A stretch of 35,585 nucleotides of DNA from Nitrospirota bacterium (GCA_004321915.1 SCQE01000018.1:1-35585), one strand, 5' to 3'; positions 23,910 through 32,577 are shown, counted from the stretch's first letter. Made by a program: numbers and translations. Notes: generated by a model not told the origin, from the sequence alone.

Positions 23910-26158
23910 TAAACAAAGAACTGGAACTTACCATCGAAGCTACGATAAGAGACGCAAGCACGCGGCGACACGAGTATCTTACAGTGGAACACCTGCTGTA
24001 CGCGGTCCTTCATGACGAATGGGGCATCGAGATAATAATAGGCTGCGGGGGCGACGTCGAAAGACTGAAGGCCAATGTCGAAGAGTTCTTCAGCAAGCAC
24101 GTCCCGCTGATACCTCAGGCCGAAAAGACCCATCCCCAGCCTACTCTGGCCTTTCAGAAGGTGATACGCAGGGCGATACTTCATATCAAATCGGCGGCAA
24201 AACCCGAGGCCGATTCAGGCGATATCCTCGCCTCGATACTGCTCGAAGAAGAATCCCATGCCGAAAACTTGCTGAAGAATGAAGGCATAACGCGGATAGA
24301 TGTGCTGAATTTCATATCGCACGGCATATCGAAATACAACATCGATACGCCTTCAGGGGACACGGAAGCAGAACCTGCCGCCAAGCATGAAAAAAAGACA
24401 GGAAAAGACCCGCTGCAGGCCTTCACAGTCGACCTTATCGAAAAGGCAAAGAGCGGACAGATAGACCCGCTCGTGAGCCGCGAGGCCGAGATAAAGAGGA
24501 CCGTTCAGGTCTTAAGCAGGCGCAGAAAGAACAACGTGATCCTTGTGGGCGAACCGGGTGTAGGCAAGACAGCGATAGTCGAAGGCCTTGCGCTGAAAAT
24601 GCATAGGGGAGAAGTACCTGCTGCGCTGAACGCATCCCGAATCTTCTCTCTCGATATGGGCTCCATCTTGGCAGGGACCAGATACCGAGGTGATTTTGAG
24701 GCGCGGCTGAAAGCCACGATAGCGGCCGTTGAAAAGATAGACGGGGCCGTTCTTTTTATCGACGAGATACACACCATAGTAGGCGCAGGCGCAACATCAG
24801 GCGGGTCTATGGATGCCTCCAACATACTCAAGCCCGTCCTCAATTCAGGCCGGATGCGCTGCATAGGGGCGAGCACTTACGAGGAGTTCAAAAACCATTT
24901 CGAAAAAGACAGGGCTTTGTCGAGACGCTTTCAGAAGATAGAGATTCAGGAGCCTGCAGTGCATGAAACCATAAATATTCTCAAAGGGCTCAAATCATAT
25001 TACGAAAAGTTTCACGGGGTCCACTACACCTCAGGGGCGATAAAAACAGCGGCAGAGCTTGCCTCGAAATACATCAACGACAGGTTCCTGCCCGACAAGG
25101 CCATCGATGTTATTGACGAAGCAGGGGCGAGGCTCAAGCTTTCACCTCAATACAAGCTGAAAAAAACCGTGGGCAACGCAGAGGTGGAAAAGGTCGTGGC
25201 GGACATTGCAAAGATCCCTCCGCGCACCGTATCCACGAATGACATCGAAAAACTCAAGACCCTCGAGAACGAACTGACATCGGTTGTTTTCGGGCAGGAC
25301 AGCGCTATTCATTCCCTTGCCTCGGCCATCAAACGGTCTAGGGCAGGACTCGGATCTCCGGAAAAGCCTGTCGGCTCTTTTCTCTTCACAGGCCCTACCG
25401 GTGTGGGCAAGACCGAGGTCTCCAAACAGCTCGCAAATATTCTGGGAGTAAAATTCATACGCTTTGACATGAGCGAATATATGGAAAAACATACGGTGGC
25501 AAGGCTCATCGGAGCGCCTCCCGGATATGTAGGGTTCGATCAGGCAGGACTCCTGACCGACTCGGTGCGCAAACATCCTTACAGCGTAATATTGATGGAC
25601 GAGATAGAAAAGGCCCATCCCGACATATTCAGCCTGCTCTTGCAGGTAATGGATTATGCGACACTCACGGACAACAACGGCAAGAAGGCCGACTTCAGAA
25701 ATGTGATTCTGGTCATGACCTCCAATGCAGGGGCGCAAGACATGGACAGGAGTACAATAGGTTTCGGGGACAGGACCGGCGACACTCAGGCGAAGGGCGC
25801 CGATGCCGTAAAAAAGCTCTTCAGCCCCGAATTCAGGAACAGGCTTGACGGTATAATACAGTTCAACCAGCTCACGGTTGAAATAATGCAGCGGGTGGTG
25901 GATAAGTTCATCTCTGAGCTTCAGGCCCAGTTAAGCGAGAAGAAAGTCGAAATATCGCTTTCGGACAGCGCAAGGGAACGGCTTGCGCAAAAGGGCTTTG
26001 ATCCCAAATTCGGCGCACGTCCGCTTGCGAGAGTGATACAGGAAGAGGTCAAGGACAGTCTGACGGAAGAGGTGCTGTTCGGAAAGCTTATGCGCGGAGG
26101 GAAAGCGCTTATAGATTTTAAAGAGGGTAAAATAAGCATAGACTGCATTTCCTCATGA
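23906..26158 (+). CDS. clpA: ClpA ATPase subunit of the ClpAP protease
   Basis: A 750-residue AAA+ unfoldase that feeds proteins into ClpP. It has a Clp_N domain (1-140) and two ATPase modules, with Walker A GEPGVGKT (about 215-222) and GPTGVGKT in the second. The ClpP-binding loop IGF is present as STIGFGDR, so it should couple to ClpP, which is not in the window. I start at the ATG at 23906, behind GGAGAAAG, overlapping the clpS stop by ATGA; an ATG at 23888 lies inside clpS and lacks a site. The stop overlaps the PHP gene start. Confidence 0.96.
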   Translation: MINKELELTIEATIRDASTRRHEYLTVEHLLYAVLHDEWGIEIIIGCGGDVERLKANVEEFFSKHVPLIPQAEKTHPQPTLAFQKVIRRAILHIKSAAKPEADSGDILASILLEEESHAENLLKNEGITRIDVLNFISHGISKYNIDTPSGDTEAEPAAKHEKKTGKDPLQAFTVDLIEKAKSGQIDPLVSREAEIKRTVQVLSRRRKNNVILVGEPGVGKTAIVEGLALKMHRGEVPAALNASRIFSLDMGSILAGTRYRGDFEARLKATIAAVEKIDGAVLFIDEIHTIVGAGATSGGSMDASNILKPVLNSGRMRCIGASTYEEFKNHFEKDRALSRRFQKIEIQEPAVHETINILKGLKSYYEKFHGVHYTSGAIKTAAELASKYINDRFLPDKAIDVIDEAGARLKLSPQYKLKKTVGNAEVEKVVADIAKIPPRTVSTNDIEKLKTLENELTSVVFGQDSAIHSLASAIKRSRAGLGSPEKPVGSFLFTGPTGVGKTEVSKQLANILGVKFIRFDMSEYMEKHTVARLIGAPPGYVGFDQAGLLTDSVRKHPYSVILMDEIEKAHPDIFSLLLQVMDYATLTDNNGKKADFRNVILVMTSNAGAQDMDRSTIGFGDRTGDTQAKGADAVKKLFSPEFRNRLDGIIQFNQLTVEIMQRVVDKFISELQAQLSEKKVEISLSDSARERLAQKGFDPKFGARPLARVIQEEVKDSLTEEVLFGKLMRGGKALIDFKEGKISIDCISS

Positions 26159-26805
26159 ACTTTAGAATAGACCTTCATGTTCATTCGAGGTCCAGCGGCG
26201 ACAATAATGCAGACCCCGAAGAGACCGTTTCAGAGGCGATCTTAAAGAAACTCGACGGGATAGCCTTTACAGAACATTACTCTTACGGGGCCTCCGAACA
26301 TGCCGAGCGGCTCCAAGAAAAATACAGAGATGTCATCAGGATATTCAGGGGCGTCGAATTTTCTGCGCTCGAAGGGCATTGTCTAGTCTTCGGAGTCGAT
26401 ACCGACAAACTGCTTCCCAAACATGCCCCTATTGCCGAAGTCATAAAAAACGTCAATTCTTCGGGCGGGGTTGTCATCCCTTCTCATCCGTACAGAAGGG
26501 TCAACAGCATCGACGATATGGTTTTTAAATTGTCGGGCATTTGCGCCATCGAGGGATACAACGGCTGTAATATGCACGCCTACAACCTTAAGGCTGTGGA
26601 GGCGGCAAAGCAGATAGGATGCCGGTTTACCGGAGGTTCGGACGCTCATCTGCCGTCAGAAATAGGCTCGTGTTATACCGAATTTTACGAGGAAGTAACG
26701 CACGAAAACCTCGTAAGCCTTCTGAAATCAGGCGCTTACACAGGCAAGGACACCCGAAAAATAAGCAAGACAACCATAGACTATATGAACAAGTGGTTTA
26801 TGTAA
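26155..26805 (+). CDS. PHP-domain metal-dependent phosphoesterase
   Basis: A 216-residue PHP-fold protein with the family's histidine/acid clusters: DLHVHSRSS (6-14), FTEHYS, GVEFSA, IPSHPYR and GGSDAHLP. These should bind two or three metals and hydrolyse a phosphoester. The substrate is unknown; the group includes histidinol phosphatase, nucleotide phosphatases and DNA polymerase exonuclease domains. ATGA overlap with clpA implies translational coupling. PHP proteins behind clpA are not a standard protease partner. Confidence 0.87.
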   Translation: MNFRIDLHVHSRSSGDNNADPEETVSEAILKKLDGIAFTEHYSYGASEHAERLQEKYRDVIRIFRGVEFSALEGHCLVFGVDTDKLLPKHAPIAEVIKNVNSSGGVVIPSHPYRRVNSIDDMVFKLSGICAIEGYNGCNMHAYNLKAVEAAKQIGCRFTGGSDAHLPSEIGSCYTEFYEEVTHENLVSLLKSGAYTGKDTRKISKTTIDYMNKWFM

Positions 26806-26850
26806 AACGAATAATGTGTGTTACGCTTCCTGATTGAGCCCTTACCAGAC
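26806..26850. other. Short convergent gap
   Basis: 45 bases between convergent PHP and phospholipase D-like genes. They contain the heptamer TGTGTTA (26817-26823) but no terminator hairpin. Confidence 0.4.
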
Positions 26851-28458
26851 CTATCCCAGCCTGAACCTTTCGCAAATAATCCGCGCTTCATTCAAAAAAT
26901 CGGCAGCGATTTTTTTGTCCCTTAGCACGGTCAGAATTTCGTCGGAATAAACGCTGTGAGTGTACCAGTTGTACGAGCCTGTAATGACTGTTTCGGAATC
27001 AAATACCGCAAACTTGTGATGGAGCGGCGAATAAACGCTCTCATGGTAATAGACGAGCGAAACATCCATCCATGAGTCTCTAAGCCTTTTGACATGCTCC
27101 TTCAGCGGCCTCCTGAAATCCTTGTCCCACGCAGCCGGAAGCCTGCCCGTATGGGCAATCATGCCGTTCAATATCACTTTTACTTTTACCCCTCTATCAC
27201 GGGCGGCAATCAGGGCGCTTATAACGTCGGATTCGTTTTCTTCTCCAAGCCGGATGCCCGTAAGAAAATCCATGTCGAACATGCAGACCAGTATAGACCC
27301 TTGCGCTCCGGCTATTTCGGTCAAAATCGCGTCCTGAGGCCTGAATAACACGCGCTTTTTACGGCCCGCGCTATATTTGCCGAAACTGTAATAGGTATTA
27401 TGCCTTGCCTTAGGTTTCAGGCCTATCTCCCGAACAACGGCGCCTTTGATATGGCGGTATATACTCTCGTAAAGCATGCTGAAATCTCTTGCATAATAAA
27501 AAAGAGAATTCTCCCAGTTGCCTCCCCACAGATGAAAGTGCAGGTTGTAGGATGAAGAATGGGCCGCCTCTCCGTCGAAGATTATTATCTTTGTGTGCAT
27601 GCTTGCAATGCCGCCTGCCGGGTCTGCAGGAGTATTGCGCACAATGCCGTAAACAGGTATTCCCGCGCGCCTCAGTTTGGCAATATTTTCGGAGCAGTTC
27701 ATAGAGCTGACGGACGCCCAATCACCCACACACTCCACCTCTACGCCTTTCTGAAAAGCATAGACAAGGTGATCGGATATGTATTGGTTGTCAAAATCGA
27801 AGAGGGCAAATTTTATGTAATGCCTGCCTTCAGGGTCTTTTGTCTTTTTGTCTATGACCCGATCGATAAGCCTGTGGATCTCATGAACGGGATGATCAGG
27901 CCCAAAGGCATTTCCTCTCGTAAAAAAAGGTTTTATCGGAAGGTCCTTTCTGCGGCCAATCCTTTCCAGGGCCTGCTGCAACGACCGGTAATCGACCGCT
28001 TCAGGAGCATAAACGTTGAGCTTTTTAAAAAGCGGGTTGTCGAAATCATCCCCGGAAACCCGTTCTCTGTAAAAATCTTCAAGTGCGGCAAAAAAATATT
28101 CATATTTCGAAGAAACAGCCTCCCCGTCTTTATGAATAAAATAGGCGAAAGAGACATGCGTCGCCTTTCCGTGAAGACTTTCATATGGAAAGAGCGGCAG
28201 TCTCTTGGCCTGCCGGATTTGCGAACTGCCGCCGCATCCATCCATAGGATACGCGTCGGAGATAAATCGTTCGCAGCAGCCGGCCTCTCTGTAAACGTTC
28301 AGTACGACCCTCAATGTCTCAATGTGGCAGTCTTGGGCCAGAAAATCTATGCCGCCCGGGAAGTTGGAGATATTCCAGCTTTGAAGATTTGTGACGAACC
28401 TTCTCGCGCCTATCCATTTGCCGGACGGTATGGCGTATTTTTCGGCGTATTCTTTAAT
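26851..28458 (-). CDS. Phospholipase D-like protein with two HKD motifs; start codon unclear
   Basis: A PLD-superfamily protein with two catalytic HKD motifs, MHTKIIIFDG and LHHKFAVFDS (the latter followed by TGSYNWYTHS). It should act on phosphodiester or phospholipid bonds, or on DNA in some relatives. There is no signal peptide or clear membrane segment. From a conventional start (TTG at 28314) it has 487 residues. However, plausible coding continues 48 codons upstream (KEYAEKYAIPSGKWIGARRF and on) with no ATG, GTG or TTG. It reaches an in-frame TGA at 28467-28465. AAGGAG (28475-28470) stands 11 nt before ATT at 28458, so I list that as the start. A small assembly error near the start is an alternative. 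Confidence 0.82.
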   Translation of the reverse strand: MKEYAEKYAIPSGKWIGARRFVTNLQSWNISNFPGGIDFLAQDCHIETLRVVLNVYREAGCCERFISDAYPMDGCGGSSQIRQAKRLPLFPYESLHGKATHVSFAYFIHKDGEAVSSKYEYFFAALEDFYRERVSGDDFDNPLFKKLNVYAPEAVDYRSLQQALERIGRRKDLPIKPFFTRGNAFGPDHPVHEIHRLIDRVIDKKTKDPEGRHYIKFALFDFDNQYISDHLVYAFQKGVEVECVGDWASVSSMNCSENIAKLRRAGIPVYGIVRNTPADPAGGIASMHTKIIIFDGEAAHSSSYNLHFHLWGGNWENSLFYYARDFSMLYESIYRHIKGAVVREIGLKPKARHNTYYSFGKYSAGRKKRVLFRPQDAILTEIAGAQGSILVCMFDMDFLTGIRLGEENESDVISALIAARDRGVKVKVILNGMIAHTGRLPAAWDKDFRRPLKEHVKRLRDSWMDVSLVYYHESVYSPLHHKFAVFDSETVITGSYNWYTHSVYSDEILTVLRDKKIAADFLNEARIICERFRLG

Positions 28459-28473
28459 CGGATTTCACGCTCC

Positions 28474-28501
28474 TTCACACTTTAAAACAATCTATTATGA
28501 T
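28474..28501 (+). promoter_or_regulatory. Promoter candidate of the HD-domain gene
   Basis: TTCACA (28474-28479), a 16-nt spacer and TATGAT (28496-28501). It starts transcription about 28 nt before the ATG at 28536. Its -35 box overlaps the AAGGAG of the opposite phospholipase D-like gene. Confidence 0.45.
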
Positions 28502-28535
28502 AAAATATTCCCTATAAAACTACATGAGGGGATGT

Positions 28536-29465
28536 ATGCCAAGTAATATCAAACTGCTTTCCGACCTTATCAATATGGAAGACGCCAAGTCCGTGTGCGA
28601 AGAGGTCAGATATATCAATTCCCTTATGTATGCAAAGACAGGCTGCAAACTCTTCGACGAGGTTTTTAAAAAAATATATTACGATATCGTCGACCTTTTC
28701 AGGGGCAAATGGAACGATTACAAAAGCTGCAATACCGGATACCATGATCTCATGCATACTACCGATGTCTTGCTCTGTTTTGCAAGGCTTTTGCATGGGG
28801 CCGTTATCAAGAAAGTGCAAATTTCCGAAGAGACCGCAATGCTCGGGCTCATAAGCGCTCTGATGCATGACACCGGCTATATCCAGAAAAAAGACGACGG
28901 ACAGGGGACCGGCGGCAAATACACCCTCAGCCATGTCGAGAGAAGCGTAGAGTTTATGAAGGATTATCTTTCGAGCATAGGATGTCCGCTCGGTTACGTC
29001 CAGAAATGCTCGGACATAATCATGGCCACAAGCCTGAGCGCCAAGGTCGAGGAGATAAAATTCGAAAGCGAAGAAATAGCAAACGTGGCTAAAATGCTTG
29101 CCGCGGCAGATCTTGTGGGACAGATGGCAGACAGGGTATACCTCGAAAAATTGCTCTACCTCTATAAGGAGTTCGAAGAAGGCGAGGTGGCGGGATTTAC
29201 GGATGAGCTGGACCTGCTCAAAAAAACAGTCGGTTTTTTTGATTTTGCAAAAAAACGGATATCCGATAAACTGGACAATGTGGACAAATATCTGAAATAT
29301 CATTTTAAGGCGCGTTGGCAGATAAAAGAGAACCTTTATGAAGTCGCCATGAAGAACAATTTGAAATATCTCAACAAGATAATTAACGACTCGGAAGATA
29401 ATATTCTCAACTATTTGAAACGCGGCGGAATAGTGCAGCACTGGCACCAGATAAGATCGGCTTAA
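28536..29465 (+). CDS. HD-superfamily protein resembling cyclic-nucleotide phosphodiesterases
   Basis: A 309-residue cytoplasmic HD-superfamily protein. Metal-binding motifs are GYHDLMHTTDV (about 68-78), LMHDTGY and AAADLVGQMADR. The first resembles the YHNxxHAxDV signature of eukaryotic class I cyclic-nucleotide phosphodiesterases, with an HD pair following. It lacks the full HDxxHxG. A phosphodiesterase or other phosphohydrolase activity is likely; the substrate is not evident. I choose ATG 28536 behind GAGGGG over the ATG at 28524. The gene after it is the Nramp transporter, 19 nt away. Confidence 0.8.
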   Translation: MPSNIKLLSDLINMEDAKSVCEEVRYINSLMYAKTGCKLFDEVFKKIYYDIVDLFRGKWNDYKSCNTGYHDLMHTTDVLLCFARLLHGAVIKKVQISEETAMLGLISALMHDTGYIQKKDDGQGTGGKYTLSHVERSVEFMKDYLSSIGCPLGYVQKCSDIIMATSLSAKVEEIKFESEEIANVAKMLAAADLVGQMADRVYLEKLLYLYKEFEEGEVAGFTDELDLLKKTVGFFDFAKKRISDKLDNVDKYLKYHFKARWQIKENLYEVAMKNNLKYLNKIINDSEDNILNYLKRGGIVQHWHQIRSA

Positions 29466-29484
29466 GCCGTACGCCTTGTTTTCA

Positions 29485-30729
29485 ATGAAAAAAACGCCTC
29501 ATTCACCTTCGCTCGGCGCAAAAGAAATACTTAAGTACATCGGCCCGGGCTTCTTGGTAACGGTCGGCTTCATAGACCCCGGGAACTGGGCGGCCAATAT
29601 CGCGGCAGGCTCTCAATACGGATACTCTCTTCTATGGATGGTCACGCTTTCGACCGCCATGCTTATCCTGCTCCAGCACAATGCAGCGCATTTAGGCATA
29701 GCAACCGGACTGTGCATATCCGAGGCCGCGACCAAATTCCTTCCTAAATGGATCAGCACCGCATTTTTGGTCAGCGCGATGCTGGCTTCCGTATCAACCG
29801 CTCTTGCCGAGATACTGGGCGGCGCAATAGGACTGAAAATGCTCTTCAACCTGCCGCTTAACATTGGGGCGGTGCTTACGTCAATATTCACCCTGACGAT
29901 GCTCCTGACGAACAGCTACCGGAAAATAGAGAAATGGATCATAGGTTTTGTTTCTCTTATAGGCCTCTCGTTTCTCTTTGAACTCAGCCTTGTCAATCTA
30001 AACTGGCTTGACGCGGGCAAAGGCTGGGTGGTCCCGTCAATGCCTGCAGGTTCTCTTCCCATAATTATGAGCGTGCTTGGCGCCGTAGTTATGCCCCACA
30101 ACCTGTTCCTGCATTCGGAAGTGATCCAGAGCAGGCAGTGGAACCTTGAGAGCGAGGAAACGGTCAAACGCCAGCTCAAGTACGAGTTTTTGGACACACT
30201 GGCAGCAATGCTTACGGGCTGGGCGATAAACAGCTCTATGATACTTGTGGCCGCGGCGGTTTTTTTCAACAGCGGCACGGTGGTCACAGAGCTTCAGCAG
30301 GCGCAGGAGACTTTGCGCCCACTGATCGGAAGCTCGGCCTCTATCGTATTTGCTTTCGCCCTTTTGATGGCAGGTCTTTCGTCGTCGATTACTGCGGGTA
30401 TGGCCGGAGGCAGCATATACGCGGGCATATTCATGGAACCCTTCGACCTTAAAGACAGCCACTCCAAAACAGGCGTCCTTCTGACAATACTAGGCGGCCT
30501 CTTTGTCATATTCTTTCTTACAGACCCGTTTCAGGGGATAATATGGAGCCAGATATTGTTAAGCGTGCAGCTTCCCCTGTCCATACTCGGACTGATATTT
30601 CTCACCTCCTCTAAAAAGGTGATGGGTGGATTTGCAAACTCATTGAAGGACAATATAATGCTTTGGCTTACCGCTATTATTGTTTCCGGACTCAATATAG
30701 CGCTTCTTGTCCAGTTCATAAGAAACTAA
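29485..30729 (+). CDS. Nramp-family divalent metal transporter
   Basis: A 414-residue polytopic membrane protein with about 11 helices. It imports Mn2+/Fe2+-type metals with protons by family. The canonical DPGN metal site is present as FIDPGNWAANI (about 29-39) and the second is VMPHNLFLHSE; the Met of MPH supports transition metals rather than Mg2+ or Al3+. It begins just after the HD-domain gene. The in-frame TTG at 29476 has no ribosome binding site and neither does the ATG at 29485, so translation may depend on the upstream gene. Confidence 0.92.
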   Translation: MKKTPHSPSLGAKEILKYIGPGFLVTVGFIDPGNWAANIAAGSQYGYSLLWMVTLSTAMLILLQHNAAHLGIATGLCISEAATKFLPKWISTAFLVSAMLASVSTALAEILGGAIGLKMLFNLPLNIGAVLTSIFTLTMLLTNSYRKIEKWIIGFVSLIGLSFLFELSLVNLNWLDAGKGWVVPSMPAGSLPIIMSVLGAVVMPHNLFLHSEVIQSRQWNLESEETVKRQLKYEFLDTLAAMLTGWAINSSMILVAAAVFFNSGTVVTELQQAQETLRPLIGSSASIVFAFALLMAGLSSSITAGMAGGSIYAGIFMEPFDLKDSHSKTGVLLTILGGLFVIFFLTDPFQGIIWSQILLSVQLPLSILGLIFLTSSKKVMGGFANSLKDNIMLWLTAIIVSGLNIALLVQFIRN

Positions 30730-30740
30730 AATCCGATTTG

Positions 30741-30760
30741 ATTACAGCGGCGTAATTTTT
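30741..30760 (+). terminator. Weak hairpin after the Nramp gene
   Basis: ATTAC (30741-30745) and GTAAT (30752-30756) form a short stem around AGCGGC, followed by a run of T ending at 30760. It may be a weak terminator. Confidence 0.35.
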
Positions 30761-30794
30761 CTAAAATAACTTCAAAAAGGAGGTGACTGTTAAA

Positions 30795-31094
30795 GTGTCG
30801 GCTAAAATTTTAATTCTATCTATGGCCTTGGTTGTTTTCGCTTCGGTCGTATCGGCGGTGCCGCCGGGAGACGTAATGAAATTCGGCAACGTTATTATTG
30901 ACGGCAAGCTTCACGCAGACAGAGGTATGGATTGCAATAACTGCCATAGCGGGATATTCGAAATGAAGAAGGGGGCCGCAAAGATGACTATGGATGCCAT
31001 CTATAACGGCAAGTTTTGCGGGGCCTGTCATAACGGACAGATGGCCTTTGATTCAAAGGCCATGAGCAATTGCGGCAAATGCCATAGAATGTAG
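30795..31094 (+). CDS. Secreted triheme c7-type cytochrome
   Basis: A 99-residue periplasmic cytochrome. A Sec signal peptide (about 1-21, SAKILILSMALVVFASVVSA) leads to three CxxCH haem motifs: CNNCH (47-51), CGACH (75-79) and CGKCH (93-97). Additional His (such as His40) can act as axial ligands. The segments IFEMKKG, KMTM and GKFCGACHNGQMAF match the nanowire-like triheme c7 domain of Geobacter and relatives. It carries electrons in the periplasm. The GTG at 30795 is chosen, 8 nt behind a full AAGGAGGTGA site. The GTG at 30783 lies inside that site. Confidence 0.9.
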   Translation: MSAKILILSMALVVFASVVSAVPPGDVMKFGNVIIDGKLHADRGMDCNNCHSGIFEMKKGAAKMTMDAIYNGKFCGACHNGQMAFDSKAMSNCGKCHRM

Positions 31095-31113
31095 CTTCTT
31101 CTTGAAAAATGAT

Positions 31114-31153
31114 AAAAAAGGGGAGCAGCCTGTTTCCGGCTGCTCCCCTTTTT
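31114..31153. terminator. Strong bidirectional terminator
   Basis: GGGGAGCAGCC (31120-31130) pairs perfectly with GGCTGCTCCCC (31138-31148) around a 7-nt loop, with six A on the left and five T on the right. It ends the cytochrome on the plus strand and the repeat protein on the minus strand. Confidence 0.92.
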
Positions 31154-31166
31154 GGGTGTTAAAGGC

Positions 31167-31883
31167 TTATTTTACAAGCTTATTGTCCTTGTAATATTCC
31201 TGTTTTACCTGTTTGCCTGTCGCGTCGAAGTAATTGATCAGTTTGTCAAAGCCGTTTTCTTTTGCGTATTTCTGGGTATAGTCAAAGGCCCTTGTAGCAA
31301 CCATGTTCGAAGCGCTGTAGGTGACCGTAAACCTGTAGTACCCCTTTGTTTCGGCGTGTTTGTCCGTGTAATAGTATTCGCGATGGGTTATCCTGTTACT
31401 GTCGTAATAATCGACATGTTTTATCATGGCGTTTTCTTTGGAATACTTATCGGTGTAAACAGCCTCGCGTCTCACGATAATGCCTTTGCTGCCGTAATGG
31501 TCCGTGTACTTCAGGTATCCGTTGGCCGAAGATATCGCATCCGTGAATTCGTATTCCTGCTTTGCCACCTTTTCGGTAGCGACATTAAAGTACGCGGCCG
31601 CTTTTTTAAACCCGGTCTGCTGCATTATTTTTTCGGTATAGGAATATTCTTCTTTTGCCTTCCTGCCGGTGTCATAGTAATAAATGAAGTGATCGACAAA
31701 CAGTTCCGCATTTTTGTCCCCCTGCGTATAGACCGTTTTGGTCGTTTTCCCGCCGAACTCGTTCTTTTGGGCAATAACCGTAGTGGTTTCAGCGTAAGCA
31801 AGCCCGACAACAAAGAACAGCATCACGGAAACGGTTATAAGTACTCTGCTTAATCTCTTAAAATCTCTCTTTACAATACGCAT
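31167..31883 (-). CDS. Secreted protein with about 30-residue Tyr-rich tandem repeats
   Basis: A 238-residue exported protein of unknown function. A signal peptide (about 1-31, ending GLAYA) is followed almost entirely by six to seven tandem units of 29-31 residues. The consensus is roughly YYDxxGxxxxxEYxYTDKYxxENGFxK. The C-terminal copy is partial and the N-terminal copy diverged. I do not recognise the family; YD-like and MORN-like repeats were compared and do not match well. The start at 31883 (MRIVKRD) has GGAGG 7 nt upstream and is better than the in-frame start at 31922. It is convergent with the c7 cytochrome. Confidence 0.75.
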   Translation of the reverse strand: MRIVKRDFKRLSRVLITVSVMLFFVVGLAYAETTTVIAQKNEFGGKTTKTVYTQGDKNAELFVDHFIYYYDTGRKAKEEYSYTEKIMQQTGFKKAAAYFNVATEKVAKQEYEFTDAISSANGYLKYTDHYGSKGIIVRREAVYTDKYSKENAMIKHVDYYDSNRITHREYYYTDKHAETKGYYRFTVTYSASNMVATRAFDYTQKYAKENGFDKLINYFDATGKQVKQEYYKDNKLVK

Positions 31884-31958
31884 GTATGACCTCCCGGGAA
31901 TATAGTCATTAAGTTTAATCAATTATAACCATAACTAAGCTTGATTTCAATCGTCAAG

Positions 31959-32549
31959 TCAGCCGGATGTTTTTTTACCCTGAAAAAGTTCGCTGCCTAC
32001 GCCCCTGTAAACCTTCCTCTGCGTTTCCGGGGTAGGCGTTACAACCCCGGGCCATTTACCCGGTTGCGGGTCGGGGCCTTCGAGCGTAATGTCAGATGGG
32101 TTTTTATCTATTATCTTAGGCTTGCTGCGCAGATCATTTTCGGGAATGGTGCGGCTGAACTCGATAGCTATGCCATTCGGATCGAAGGAATAGATCGAAT
32201 GAATAAATCCGTGGTCGATAACTTCAGAAACCCAGATGTCGGCGGCATCCAATCTGTCTTTAATCTCATAGAGATCGCCTTCATTCTCGACACCGATAGA
32301 AACATGATCGAAGGCGACCCTTCCGGAAGCGGGTCTGCCGTGCTCCTTCTCATTCACAGGCCCGACATCCGGCCATTCAAAAAAGGCTATCATGTCCGTG
32401 TCCGAAACCTCGAAAAAGTAATGCTTATAACCGGTAGAGCCCATGCCGATAACCAGCCTGAAACCGAGCAGGTCCCTCCAGAACCTTACTGTCCTGTCCA
32501 TATCGCCTGTAACGAGCGCAAGGTGATTTATGCCGTTGTATTTCACCAT
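31959..32549 (-). CDS. Glyoxalase/VOC-superfamily metalloprotein
   Basis: A 196-residue protein with one vicinal oxygen chelate domain (about 1-125). The likely metal ligands are His8 in INHLAL, the His of FDHVSIG, and the Glu of GIAIEF. The C-terminal 60 residues are Pro-rich (TLEGPDPQPGKWPGVVTPTPE) with no recognised domain. Substrate is unknown (lactoylglutathione lyase, dioxygenase or fosfomycin-type relatives). Start chosen at 32549, behind GGAGG 7 nt away, rather than 32573. Confidence 0.83.
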   Translation of the reverse strand: MVKYNGINHLALVTGDMDRTVRFWRDLLGFRLVIGMGSTGYKHYFFEVSDTDMIAFFEWPDVGPVNEKEHGRPASGRVAFDHVSIGVENEGDLYEIKDRLDAADIWVSEVIDHGFIHSIYSFDPNGIAIEFSRTIPENDLRSKPKIIDKNPSDITLEGPDPQPGKWPGVVTPTPETQRKVYRGVGSELFQGKKTSG

Positions 32550-32577
32550 TTCGTATCCTCCATTATACCCCAATCAA

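Noticed and set aside
28512-29447. Long open frame antisense to the HD-domain gene (311 codons)
   Set aside because: The sense frame has the HD motifs and proper start signals; the antisense product looks random (Phe/His-rich).
30783-30794. GTG start at 30783 for the c7 cytochrome
   Set aside because: This GTG is part of the AAGGAGGTGA ribosome binding site itself.
32562-32567. TATAAT next to the VOC gene as its promoter
   Set aside because: It directly abuts GGAGG, so transcription would start after the ribosome binding site; the TGTTATAAT at 32578-32586 is better placed.
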